Part shown: positions 1 through 7,928 of the stretch, piece after piece
Layout of the letters: the number at the start of each line of letters is the position of its first letter
How positions within the stretch are numbered: the first letter of the stretch is position 1
DNA from: Bacteroidales bacterium
Lineage (GTDB): Bacteria > Bacteroidota > Bacteroidia > Bacteroidales > UBA7960
Length of the DNA stretch: 7,928 nucleotides
Reading direction: 5' to 3'
Assembly: GCA_007132865.1 (NCBI GenBank)
Contig: SLNU01000313.1
Coordinates: 1-7,928, forward strand
Translations under genes and position numbers: made by a program
The notes under the pieces: generated by a model
Seen by the model: only the letters and a program-made list of their open reading frames with translations
What the model was told of the DNA's origin: nothing
Databases searched by the model: none

Positions 1-1
1 T

Positions 2-709
2 CAGGGATTGAACACTTTTTCAGACATGGCGGTGCCGGACCTGCAGCTAGGCATGTGGTATTACCAGGTGGAGGCCTTTATCCGCGATGCAGGATGCGAA
101 AATCCGTCTTATGCCAGCGAGGCCGTATCGTCCCTTTTTCTGTCAGGTGAGGTTGTCACCCAGACTGCCGATCAGTTGGAGGTTTCGCTTTCATGGGTGC
201 AGGATCCGGGCTGGGATGATTTTCAACTACAAAGGAAGCTTCCTGAAGATAATGACTGGGAGAATTTAGGTGCCCAATTCTACGATTTGCCTGGTTATTT
301 AACAGACGATCTTTCCCTCCTGTTGGAAACTCTTGCCGGCGAAGTGCGCTACCGTGTCATTGGCAGCAAGGGCGGCGAACAGGTCCGCTCCAATGAATAC
401 CTGGTGGTGGTAGAACCCAGGATTGAAATTCCCAATGTGTTCAGCCCGTCAGCCGTTCAAACTGATAACAGGGTTTTTAAACCTGATTTTATGGGGCTTT
501 CACCATTATCGATGCGTCTGCGAATTTACAACCGCTGGGGCCAGGAGGTCTACACGATTACAGACCCTGAAGTTGGCTGGTCGGGTTGGGACGGCACCCT
601 GTCAGATGGCGGGGAAGCGCCTGCAGGCATGTATGCCTATACCCTGGATTACCAGTTTCCGGGCTCCCCGGCTGCTGAGAAAAGGGGAACGTTCCTGCTT
701 CTCCGGTGA
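2..709 (+). CDS. C-terminal part of a T9SS-exported surface protein with FN3/Ig-like repeats (5'-truncated by window edge)
   Basis: The frame is open to the first base, so this is the 3' end of a longer gene; a TTG at base 8 is not taken as the start. The last ~95 residues (bases ~422-706) match the gliding-motility-associated C-terminal / T9SS type B sorting domain. They run from IPNVFSPS through VFKPDF, IYNRWGQEVY, GWSGWDGT and APAGMYAYTLDY to the terminal GTFLLLR. This domain directs export across the outer membrane by the type IX system and anchoring or release at the surface. Before it are the end of one beta-sandwich repeat (WYYQVEAF...GCENPSYASEAV) and a second FN3/Ig-like repeat (LEVSLSW...VRYRVIGSKGGEQVRSNEYLV). 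Such repeats are typical of large Bacteroidota adhesins and secreted enzymes. Any catalytic or binding region would lie upstream, so the function is unknown. The motif usually read N-x-F-T-P-N-G-D-G is here NVFSPSAVQTDN, a mild divergence. The sorting-domain call is strong and the repeat call moderate. Confidence 0.85.
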   Translation, partial: QGLNTFSDMAVPDLQLGMWYYQVEAFIRDAGCENPSYASEAVSSLFLSGEVVTQTADQLEVSLSWVQDPGWDDFQLQRKLPEDNDWENLGAQFYDLPGYLTDDLSLLLETLAGEVRYRVIGSKGGEQVRSNEYLVVVEPRIEIPNVFSPSAVQTDNRVFKPDFMGLSPLSMRLRIYNRWGQEVYTITDPEVGWSGWDGTLSDGGEAPAGMYAYTLDYQFPGSPAAEKRGTFLLLR

Positions 710-741
710 CATGCCCGCAGTGTCAATCCCCCTGCATTTAG

Positions 742-2277
<1,536 letters not shown>

Positions 2278-2314
2278 AGTCCGGCTATATGGTAAGTAAT
2301 TCAAACTGAATAGG

Positions 2315-4321
2315 ATGAAAAAAATTGTTTATTCATTGGTTTTGCTGCTTGTGGTCTCTTGGGTCCCCGCAAAAGGGAAAACCGGCAGCGACCCCGTCCT
2401 GCTTAGGGTAGGCGACAGGGAGATCACCCGTTCAGCCTTTGAGGCAGCCTATCTGAAGAACAATGTAGAGATGCAGGTTGCCGATCCCAAGACCGTGGAG
2501 GAATACCTGGAGCTGTATATCGACTTCAACTTGAAGGTCGTTGAAGCCATGGCCCGTGGTCTGGATACCCTGGAAAGTTTCAGGGATGAGCTGAAAAATT
2601 ACAGAAATCAGCTGGCAAGACCCTATTTTCGGGACGATAAGCTCACCGAACAACTGGTTCGCGAGGCCCATGAGCGCATGATGTACGATACCAGGGCCTC
2701 ACATATCCTTATTTCTGTGGATGAACACGCCCTGCCATCCGATACGCTGGACGCTTATAACCGGCTAATGGAACTTAGAAAGCGGCATCTTGAAGGAGAG
2801 GATTTTGCCTCCCTGGCCGAAGCGTATTCTGATGACCTTTCTGCAAGGGATACCCCTGCCTCAGGCAATGCGCCTGCTAGAACGGGCAATAAAGGGGAAC
2901 TGCCTTACTTTACTGCTTTTAATATGGTGTATCCTTTTGAATCCGCTGCTTACAACACCCCGGTGGGAGAGGTGTCCATGCCCGTTAGAACCCGTTTTGG
3001 CTACCACCTGATAAAGGTGATTAACCGCTTGCCGGCAATGGGAACTGCGCGGGTGGCACATATTATGATTATGACGCCCCAGGGGTCGGATGAGGAAATG
3101 CTGGAAGCCGCACGGGAAAAGATCCACCAGGTGCATGAGAAACTGCTTTCAGGAGAGGAATTCGAAACGCTGGCGAGGCAATATTCGGAGGATCAGTCCT
3201 CTGCTGCAAGGGGAGGGGAGATGGCCCCGTTCCAGTCGAACCGGATGGTCCCGGAATTCATTGAGGCCATCGCACGGCTCGAAAACCCGGGAGATATTTC
3301 GCCCCCGGTCCGGTCGCAATATGGCTGGCATATCATCAGGTTACTTGAACGCATTCCTCCCGGGTCGTTCGAAGACCTGCATGACGAGCTTTCCACCAGG
3401 GTTTCCCGCGATACAAGGGGACAGCTAAGCCAGGATGCAGTGATCAGGCGATTAAAGGAAGATTATGGGTTCGGTGAGGACCTGCAGGCGCTTCATGCTT
3501 TTTATGGGTTTGTGGACGAACAATTCTTCACATCTGAAAAACCGGATGAGCGCCTGACTGAACCCGGGGAACCATTGTTTTGGTTTGGATCCAGGACCGT
3601 TTACCAGAAAGACTTTGCCCGCTACCTCAGGAAAAACCATTCCCCTCGAATACAGATGAACTACCGGACCATAGTGAATGAAAACTATTCCAGGTTTGTT
3701 GCCGAAAGCCTGATCGCTTATGAAGATCAATTCCTTGAAACCAAATATCCGGAATTTGAGGCGGTGATGCAGGAATACCACGACGGAATCCTGTTGTTTG
3801 AGATCACTGATCAGATGGTCTGGTCTCAGGCCGTGAAAGACACGGCAGGCATGGATGCCTTTTTTGAAGAGAACCGGGAACGATATGTTTGGGAGGAGCG
3901 ACTGCATGCCACGGTTTATACCGCTACAGATGATGAAACTGCACGCAAGGCCCGGGAGTTGATTACCGCGATGGCCAGCCGGGACGATTTGGAAGAGCAG
4001 GTGATGAATGCAATTAATGATGGCAGTGACAAGCACATCACCAGCAGGGAACAAAAGCTTCAGCAGGGAGATCACCTGCTTACCGCTCAGGTGGACTGGG
4101 CTCCCGGCGTTTACGGACCATTGACGCTCAACAATCAGATTTTGCTGGTGCATGTGCATGGGGTCCTGCCTCCCCGTCCAAAGGAGAAAAATGAGGTGCG
4201 TGGACTGCTGATTGCTGATTTTCAAAACCATCTGGAAAGAATGTGGGTGAAAGAACTTAGAAATAAATATGAGGTGATTGTGGACAGGGAAGTCCTGCAG
4301 TCCTTACAGATTTCAAATTAG
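2315..4321 (+). CDS. Periplasmic peptidyl-prolyl cis-trans isomerase with two parvulin domains
   Basis: Predicted role: folding and proline isomerisation of envelope proteins in the periplasm. Residues 1-19 form a Sec signal peptide (MKK, hydrophobic core, cleavage probably after V-P-A). A helical SurA-N-like region (~28-125) begins VLLRVGDREITRSAFEAAY. Parvulin domain 1 (~127-238) has ASHILI with His130, GNKGELPYF and RFGYHLIKV with His231; about 20 extra residues lie before its GELPYF strand. Parvulin domain 2 (~245-346) has VAHIMI with His249, ARGGEMAPF, MVPEF and YGWHIIRL with His339. Both keep the core motifs and are probably folded. The long C-terminal half (~350-668) is mostly helical. 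Its stretch from FEENRERYVWEERLHATVY (~517) to QILLVHVHGVLPP has the layout of a third, degenerate parvulin domain without the GGxLxxF and GYH motifs. Similar 650-700-aa isomerases exist in Bacteroidota, so the length is not anomalous. The next gene starts 7 bp after the stop. Confidence 0.9.
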   Translation: MKKIVYSLVLLLVVSWVPAKGKTGSDPVLLRVGDREITRSAFEAAYLKNNVEMQVADPKTVEEYLELYIDFNLKVVEAMARGLDTLESFRDELKNYRNQLARPYFRDDKLTEQLVREAHERMMYDTRASHILISVDEHALPSDTLDAYNRLMELRKRHLEGEDFASLAEAYSDDLSARDTPASGNAPARTGNKGELPYFTAFNMVYPFESAAYNTPVGEVSMPVRTRFGYHLIKVINRLPAMGTARVAHIMIMTPQGSDEEMLEAAREKIHQVHEKLLSGEEFETLARQYSEDQSSAARGGEMAPFQSNRMVPEFIEAIARLENPGDISPPVRSQYGWHIIRLLERIPPGSFEDLHDELSTRVSRDTRGQLSQDAVIRRLKEDYGFGEDLQALHAFYGFVDEQFFTSEKPDERLTEPGEPLFWFGSRTVYQKDFARYLRKNHSPRIQMNYRTIVNENYSRFVAESLIAYEDQFLETKYPEFEAVMQEYHDGILLFEITDQMVWSQAVKDTAGMDAFFEENRERYVWEERLHATVYTATDDETARKARELITAMASRDDLEEQVMNAINDGSDKHITSREQKLQQGDHLLTAQVDWAPGVYGPLTLNNQILLVHVHGVLPPRPKEKNEVRGLLIADFQNHLERMWVKELRNKYEVIVDREVLQSLQISN

Positions 4322-4328
4322 AGGGACG

Positions 4329-5237
4329 ATGATCAGGAAAACATGGGTATCAATCTGCCGGCAGATCAGGCCTGTATTCAGGACTGTTCTGCCGTGGTTG
4401 TTTGTCGGACTGGTGGTCATGCAATCGGGATGCAGGCAAGAGGAACCACGTGCCGCCGATGATCTGCTGCTGGCCAGTGTCTATTCAGGCAGGCTGTATG
4501 CATCAGATATCTCTGGCATTGTTCCCAAGGGATCCCTGCCGGAAGACAGCGTACGAATTTTGAAGCGGTATGTGGACAACTGGGTGAGGCAGCAGGTATT
4601 CCTGCACCATGCCCTGGAGAACATGGATCTGGCAAATTTGGATTTTGAAAAAAAAATTCAGGATTATAAAAACTCCCTCATCATCTTCACCTACGAAACA
4701 CAATTGGTCAAAAACGATTTGGATACCCTGGTTACCGAGGCCCAGATAAGTGAGTACTACGAACAGCATCATTTGGATTTTAAGTTGCAGGAGAGTATAG
4801 TCCGTGTTGTCTACGTTAAAGTCCCCCTGGATGCCCCGGAACAAGGCCTCCTTAGAAGGCTTTACCGGTCAAGTGACCCCGATGACGTTGCATTGCTTGA
4901 GGACTATTGCGTGCAGCATGCCGCCAATTATTTCATAGAGTCGGACAATTGGTTGCTGTTTTCTGAATTGCTCAGGGAGATTCCCCTTTCGGTCAGCAAC
5001 CCCGAGTCCTACCTTACACAGAACAGGCATGTGGAACTTACAGACGAATATTACCGGTATTTTTTAAACATCCAGGACTATAAACTCAAAGGCAGCGTTT
5101 CCCCATTGTCCTTCGAGCGGGAAAATGTTCGCAGCATCCTGCTGAACCGGCGCAGGCACGCATTTGTGAATCAAAAAAGGGAGGAATTGTTTCAGCAGGC
5201 TTTGCAGAGTGGAAGCCTGGAAACATTCCTATTTTAA
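4329..5237 (+). CDS. Probable periplasmic lipoprotein, SurA-N-like, no parvulin domain
   Basis: The ATG at 4329 gives 302 aa and a sensible export signal: basic N-terminus, hydrophobic stretch ~20-31, then MQSGC with Cys35 as the candidate lipidated residue. The -3 residue is Gln rather than Leu, so the lipobox is imperfect. An in-frame GTG at 4278 would overlap the previous gene and put extra polar residues before the signal, so I reject it. The body is charged and helix-rich: residues ~45-135 resemble the helical N-terminal module of SurA/PpiC chaperones (LYASDISGIVPKG..DSVRILKRYVDNWVRQQ), and ~139-155 (ISEYYEQHHLDFKLQESIVR) resemble the region leading into a parvulin domain. What follows has none of the HIL, GGxLGxF or GYH motifs. 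The ending (REELFQQALQSGSLETFLF) resembles the C-terminal helix of SurA-like proteins. Lying between two parvulin-type isomerases, it is probably a holdase-like chaperone or partner. That role is inferred from position and weak similarity. Confidence 0.75.
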   Translation: MIRKTWVSICRQIRPVFRTVLPWLFVGLVVMQSGCRQEEPRAADDLLLASVYSGRLYASDISGIVPKGSLPEDSVRILKRYVDNWVRQQVFLHHALENMDLANLDFEKKIQDYKNSLIIFTYETQLVKNDLDTLVTEAQISEYYEQHHLDFKLQESIVRVVYVKVPLDAPEQGLLRRLYRSSDPDDVALLEDYCVQHAANYFIESDNWLLFSELLREIPLSVSNPESYLTQNRHVELTDEYYRYFLNIQDYKLKGSVSPLSFERENVRSILLNRRRHAFVNQKREELFQQALQSGSLETFLF

Positions 5238-5273
5238 TTAACGGCATCCCAGCTATAACATTAAATAATCAGA

Positions 5274-6644
5274 ATGAAGAAAATTGTCGGATCATTGCTT
5301 CTTGTTTTTATTTGCCATTTGGTTTTTGTGCCAGCCATCGCACATGCCCAGGAAAAGGTCATCATAGACGAGGTGGTTGCTGTGATCGGGAACAGCGCCA
5401 TATTAAAATCAGACATCATCAACCAGCAAAGGCAATTGGAGGCCCAGGGGGCGAACCTGGGACCCAACCCGACTTGTTCCATGCTGGACGATATATTGTA
5501 TCAGAAACTGCTGTTCAACCAGGCCAAGATTGACAGCATTGAGGTCAGCGACGATCATGTGGAACAGGTGCTGGAAAGGCGGTTACGCTTCTTTATCGCA
5601 CAGATTGGCTCCAGGGAACGCCTCGAGGCGTATTACGGGAAATCCATCGACGAATTAAAGGAGGAGTTCAGAGACCTGGTGCGTGAGCAGGAGTTAAGCC
5701 AGCGAATGGAGTCTACCATCACACAAAATGTCAGTGTAACCCCCGCAGAAGTAAGACGGTTTTTTAATACCATTCATCCGGACAGTATACCGATGGTGGA
5801 GAGTGAAATGGTGCTGGCAAAGATCACCAACACTCCTGCAGTCAGGCAGGAAGAAAAGGACCTGGTCAGGGCCCGCCTGGAAGAGTTCCGTGAGCGAATT
5901 TTAAGGGGCGAAAGTTTCTCGACCCTGGCCATCCTGTATTCAGAAGATCCTGGCTCTGCACGCAGGGGAGGAGAACTGGGCTTTGTCGGAAGGGGAGAGC
6001 TGTATCCGGAGTTTGAGGCCAACGCATTCGTCTTGCGGCCTGGTGAACTTTCCGAGATTGTGGAAACAGAGGCAGGTTATCACATTATTCAGATGATCGA
6101 AAGGAGGGGGGAGCAGGTGAATGTTCGCCATATACTGCTTCGACCAAAAGTTTCACCGGAGGACCTTCAGCAGGCGCGTCTAAAACTCGACAGCGTCAGA
6201 ACGTTGATCACATCAGGGGAAATGACATTTGCGGAAGCAGCCCGGAAATTCTCCGACCATCCTGGCAGAATCAATGAGGGGGTCATGGTGAATCCTTATA
6301 CAGGCACTTCCCGCTTTCGCTCGGATGAATTGGGTCAGATTGATCCAAACCTGGTTTTTATTATAGACAGACTGGAGGTAGGCCAGGTATCTGAACCCCA
6401 TATCATGATGACCGAAGATAGTCAGCAGGCTTACAGGCTGGTAACGGTTATCAGCCGCGTTGACCCCCATAGGGCCAATATGGAGGAAGATTATGACATG
6501 ATCCAGCAACTTGCGTTACAGCAGAAAGAGTTAGGGGTAATCAGGCAATGGATCAACAGGAGGCTGGGTTCCACTTATGTACGTATTAACGAGGAATACC
6601 GGGATTGTGCGTTTGAGCACAACTGGTTAAAGACCACCCCGTGA
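5274..6644 (+). CDS. surA: SurA-type periplasmic chaperone / peptidyl-prolyl isomerase
   Basis: SurA-family proteins bind unfolded outer-membrane proteins in the periplasm, deliver them towards the BAM machinery and isomerise X-Pro bonds. The signal peptide covers residues 1-25, with cleavage predicted at AHA|QE. The SurA N-terminal domain follows (~28-160, opening IIDEVVAVIGNSAILKSDI). Parvulin domain 1 (~177-276) is intact: SEDPGSARRGGELGFVGRGE, YPEFEANAF, and GYHIIQMIER with His270. Parvulin domain 2 (~282-398) starts normally with VRHILLRP (His286), but its later motifs are altered: GYH is replaced by QAYRLVTVISR and the GGELGF strand by INEGVMVNPYTG. It may therefore be catalytically weak and act in binding. 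The end (PHRANMEEDYDMIQQLALQQ ... WINRRLGSTYVRINEEYRDC) fits the Bacteroidota SurA-like group from memory. The length of 456 aa is close to that of proteobacterial SurA. The ATG at 5274 gives the proper signal peptide. The gene lies 36 bp after the lipoprotein gene. The family call is firm; exact orthology to SurA is less certain. Confidence 0.9.
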   Translation: MKKIVGSLLLVFICHLVFVPAIAHAQEKVIIDEVVAVIGNSAILKSDIINQQRQLEAQGANLGPNPTCSMLDDILYQKLLFNQAKIDSIEVSDDHVEQVLERRLRFFIAQIGSRERLEAYYGKSIDELKEEFRDLVREQELSQRMESTITQNVSVTPAEVRRFFNTIHPDSIPMVESEMVLAKITNTPAVRQEEKDLVRARLEEFRERILRGESFSTLAILYSEDPGSARRGGELGFVGRGELYPEFEANAFVLRPGELSEIVETEAGYHIIQMIERRGEQVNVRHILLRPKVSPEDLQQARLKLDSVRTLITSGEMTFAEAARKFSDHPGRINEGVMVNPYTGTSRFRSDELGQIDPNLVFIIDRLEVGQVSEPHIMMTEDSQQAYRLVTVISRVDPHRANMEEDYDMIQQLALQQKELGVIRQWINRRLGSTYVRINEEYRDCAFEHNWLKTTP

Positions 6645-6663
6645 CCCCATAATTTGAATTTTT

Positions 6664-7629
6664 ATGCAATACCAATCTGATGTCGAAGCCCTGGATGCCC
6701 TGGCTGCAAAATACAACCAACTGAGAAGCGAAATCGGGCGCATTATAGTCGGACAGGATGATGTGGTTAAAAACGTGCTGATCTCCATATTCAGCCGTGG
6801 GCACTGCCTGTTGGTGGGTGTTCCCGGACTGGCCAAAACCTTGTTGGTGAATACCATCTCCAGGGTGCTGGGCTTGAAATACAGCAGGATACAGTTTACC
6901 CCCGACCTGATGCCTTCCGATATAATCGGGACGGAGATTCTTGACGAGAATCGCGATTTCCGCTTTATAGAGGGTCCCCTGTTTGCAAATATCATTCTTG
7001 CCGATGAGATCAACAGGACCCCGCCAAAAACACAATCAGCCCTGCTGGAGGCCATGCAGGAAAGGTCGGTCACGGCCGCTGGGACCACCTATATTCTGCA
7101 GGATCCGTTTTTCGTCCTGGCCACCCAAAACCCAATAGAGCAGGAAGGGACCTATCCCTTGCCTGAGGCCCAGCTTGACAGGTTCATGTTCAACGTATAT
7201 CTGGATTATCCCAGTTTTGATGAGGAAATGATGGTTGTGCGACAGACCACCTCAGACAGGAAGGAAGACCTGAGTGTGGTGCTGGATGGCAAGGAAATCG
7301 TATACTTTCAGGACCTGGTCAGAAGGGTTCCGGTCACGGAGAATGTCATGGAATATGCCGTCAATCTTGCATCCCGCACGCGACCAAACACGGAAAGGGC
7401 CCATAAGATGGCCAATGAATATATCAATTGGGGTGCCGGGCCAAGGGCTTCCCAGTTCCTTATCATCGGGGCAAAATGTCATGCTGCCATTCAGGGGAAG
7501 TATGCCCCTGACATTGATGATATCAATGCCGTCGCCTATTCCATCCTGAGACACCGTATTGTGAGGAACTACAAGGCAGAGGCTGAAGGAATCTCTGTCG
7601 AACAGATTGTTGATAACCTGGTCGATTAA
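6664..7629 (+). CDS. MoxR-family AAA+ ATPase
   Basis: MoxR ATPases are cytoplasmic AAA+ chaperones that usually mature or activate partner proteins carrying von Willebrand A (MIDAS) domains. All core motifs are present: Walker A GVPGLAKT (52-59, Lys58, Thr59), Walker B ILADE (111-115, Asp114, Glu115) in ILADEINRTPPKTQSALLEA, sensor 1 ATQNPIEQEGTYPLPEAQ (Asn156) and LDRF with Arg173 as the probable arginine finger. The sensor 2 segment GAGPRASQ carries Arg261. At 321 aa it is full length for the family, and the C-terminal helical lid is complete to VEQIVDNLVD. The ATG at 6664 is the only sensible start, since residues IVGQDDVV follow at the expected distance. It starts 19 bp after the surA-like gene and is probably cotranscribed with it. 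The DUF58 and BatA/BatB-type genes that commonly follow moxR in Bacteroidota are absent here; an apparent rRNA leader follows instead. Its client is therefore unknown. Confidence 0.95.
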   Translation: MQYQSDVEALDALAAKYNQLRSEIGRIIVGQDDVVKNVLISIFSRGHCLLVGVPGLAKTLLVNTISRVLGLKYSRIQFTPDLMPSDIIGTEILDENRDFRFIEGPLFANIILADEINRTPPKTQSALLEAMQERSVTAAGTTYILQDPFFVLATQNPIEQEGTYPLPEAQLDRFMFNVYLDYPSFDEEMMVVRQTTSDRKEDLSVVLDGKEIVYFQDLVRRVPVTENVMEYAVNLASRTRPNTERAHKMANEYINWGAGPRASQFLIIGAKCHAAIQGKYAPDIDDINAVAYSILRHRIVRNYKAEAEGISVEQIVDNLVD

Positions 7630-7700
7630 ACCAATCAGCGGTCCTTGAGATCTGATGCTCAGCTTCTTTAATCCTGTTAATAAAAAGCCTCAATTATTTC

Positions 7701-7730
7701 TTGGCCAGGCCGGATTTTTGCTTATCTTTG
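7701..7730 (+). promoter_or_regulatory. Upstream tandem promoter P1
   Basis: TTG at 7701-7703 is followed after 19 bp by TATCTTTG at 7723-7730, an exact fit to the Bacteroidota TTG / TAnnTTTG pattern and normal spacing. Transcription would start near 7735 and run right, through P2. The spacing is identical to that of P2. Confidence 0.6.
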
Positions 7731-7854
7731 TAGTCCCTCCGAAAGGAATGCAACGCGATCTTGGATTTTATTTTTTTAACAACTTTTTTGTTGCAGATAA
7801 TAAAAAAGTCCGTACCTTTGCACTCCCTATTAAGGGAAACAACAACGATCTTTG
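7723..7854 (+). repeat. Tandem duplicated promoter/leader module, two diverged 42-bp copies with 90-bp offset
   Basis: Bases 7723-7764 and 7813-7854 align without gaps and share 28 of 42 positions by my hand count. Conserved blocks are the -7 element (TAnCTTTG), the TCCCT that follows, an A-G-rich GGAA block, and CGATCTT. The copies thus include both the promoter core and the first transcribed bases, including the start of the boxA-like motif. Each copy can form a short hairpin at the predicted transcript start: TCCCT/AGGGA in copy 2 (7824-7837), and an imperfect TCCCT/AAGGA version in copy 1 (7734-7747). Confidence 0.6.
7766..7820 (+). promoter_or_regulatory. Downstream tandem promoter P2 with A/T-rich upstream tract
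   Basis: TTG at 7791-7793 (within TTTTGTTG) is followed after 19 bp by TACCTTTG at 7813-7820, an exact -7 consensus match. The stretch 7766-7789 just upstream is almost pure A/T with two T runs, resembling an UP element of a strong stable-RNA promoter. Predicted transcription start is near 7825. CAAC (7780-7783) and GTTG (7790-7793) form a small inverted repeat over the -33 element; this may be chance. Confidence 0.65.
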
Positions 7855-7857
7855 AAA
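7846..7857 (+). promoter_or_regulatory. boxA-like antitermination element
   Basis: The 12 bases CGATCTTTGAAA match the E. coli rRNA boxA (TGCTCTTTAACA) at 8 positions, including the central TCTTT. It lies about 20 nt downstream of the predicted P2 start, a reasonable place for a Nus-factor/antitermination site in an rRNA leader. A partial copy (GATCTTGG) lies at the same offset after P1. Confidence 0.5.
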
Positions 7858-7889
7858 AAATTGGGAAGCCAAATAGTAGCAAAAATACC

Positions 7890-7918
7890 CGTTGATTCAT
7901 TTAGGTGAATCGGCAACG
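7890..7918 (+). other. Leader hairpin
   Basis: CGTTG (7890-7894) pairs with CAACG (7914-7918), and ATTCA (7895-7899) pairs with TGAAT (7906-7910). The loop is 6 nt (TTTAGG) and there is a 3-nt bulge (CGG) on the 3' side. No T tract follows, so it is not an intrinsic terminator. It may be a structural or processing element in the rRNA leader. Confidence 0.45.
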
Positions 7919-7928
7919 AAGATAACAA

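Larger units (their letters stand above)
7630..7928 (+). other. Non-coding region, probable upstream and leader region of a ribosomal RNA operon
   Basis: This 299-bp stretch after moxR has no credible gene. It contains two tandem Bacteroidota-type promoters, an A/T-rich tract just upstream of the second, a boxA-like antitermination element and a downstream hairpin, all oriented to the right. Strong tandem promoters followed by boxA and a structured leader are typical of rRNA operons. The wording of the leader (TACCTTTGCACTCCC, then ACGATCTTTGAAAA) also resembles sequences I recall upstream of Bacteroidota 16S genes. No 16S sequence is inside the window, so the identity of the downstream gene is inferred. 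No convincing intrinsic terminator for the upstream operon is visible. Confidence 0.6.

Noticed and set aside
3452..4231. Long minus-strand open frame (259 aa) opposite the 668-aa isomerase gene
   Set aside because: The + strand protein has clear signal and domain features over the same bases. The antisense translation has no recognisable motif and is a composition shadow.
4278..4328. GTG start extending the lipoprotein gene upstream
   Set aside because: It overlaps the preceding coding sequence by 44 bp and would put 17 extra residues ahead of a normal export signal. The ATG at 4329 fits better.
6649..6657. TAATTTG-like -7 element before moxR
   Set aside because: It is one base short of TAnnTTTG, and the implied start would fall on or next to the ATG at 6664, leaving no leader.
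7687..7720. GCCT ... AGGC followed by a T run as a terminator for the moxR operon
   Set aside because: Only 4 bp pair, over a 16-nt loop, and CGGA separates the stem from the T run. The region also overlaps the P1 promoter.
7655..7900. Small open frames on both strands after moxR (66 aa on +, 68 aa on -)
   Set aside because: They overlap each other and the promoter/boxA region, are rich in Lys/Phe/Asn as expected from A/T-rich non-coding DNA, and show no recognisable domain.

Overview
The window looks like chromosomal DNA of a member of the Bacteroidota. Four things support this. The first gene ends in a type IX secretion (T9SS) type B sorting domain. The SurA-type chaperone has the C-terminal half I associate with Bacteroidota. 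Shine-Dalgarno sequences are weak. Several promoters match the phylum's TTG ... TAnnTTTG architecture. Base composition is intermediate, and genus cannot be set from this sequence. All recognisable genes are on the + strand.

Layout: (1) bases 2-709 are the 3' end of a large surface or secreted protein (FN3/Ig-like repeats plus the T9SS sorting domain), cut by the window edge. (2) A 98-bp gap holds a good guaB promoter. (3) guaB (808-2277) encodes IMP dehydrogenase. (4) Three envelope-folding genes follow closely: a 668-aa signal-peptide protein with two parvulin domains (2315-4321), a 302-aa probable lipoprotein with a SurA-N-like helical body and no parvulin domain (4329-5237), and a 456-aa SurA-type peptidyl-prolyl isomerase (5274-6644). 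(5) A MoxR-family AAA+ ATPase (6664-7629) comes 19 bp later. The gaps of 37, 7, 36 and 19 bp, with no convincing internal promoter or terminator, suggest one transcript from guaB through moxR. (6) The last 299 bp (7630-7928) contain no credible gene. They hold two tandem promoters of identical geometry 90 bp apart, each followed by a similar initially transcribed sequence, then a boxA-like element and a hairpin. This is what a ribosomal RNA operon leader looks like, so a 16S rRNA gene probably begins just past the window end.

How the genes work together: the three folding proteins would act in the periplasm, escorting and isomerising outer-membrane and secreted proteins, plausibly including T9SS components and cargo such as the first gene's product. 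GuaB supplies guanine nucleotides and MoxR is a cytoplasmic chaperone-type ATPase; their link to the folding genes is positional only. Most of this is conserved housekeeping content. I found no new defence, mobile or biosynthetic system. The parts most worth a second look are the duplicated promoter/leader module, the parvulin-less member of the folding cluster, and a MoxR gene without its usual DUF58/von Willebrand partner genes downstream.
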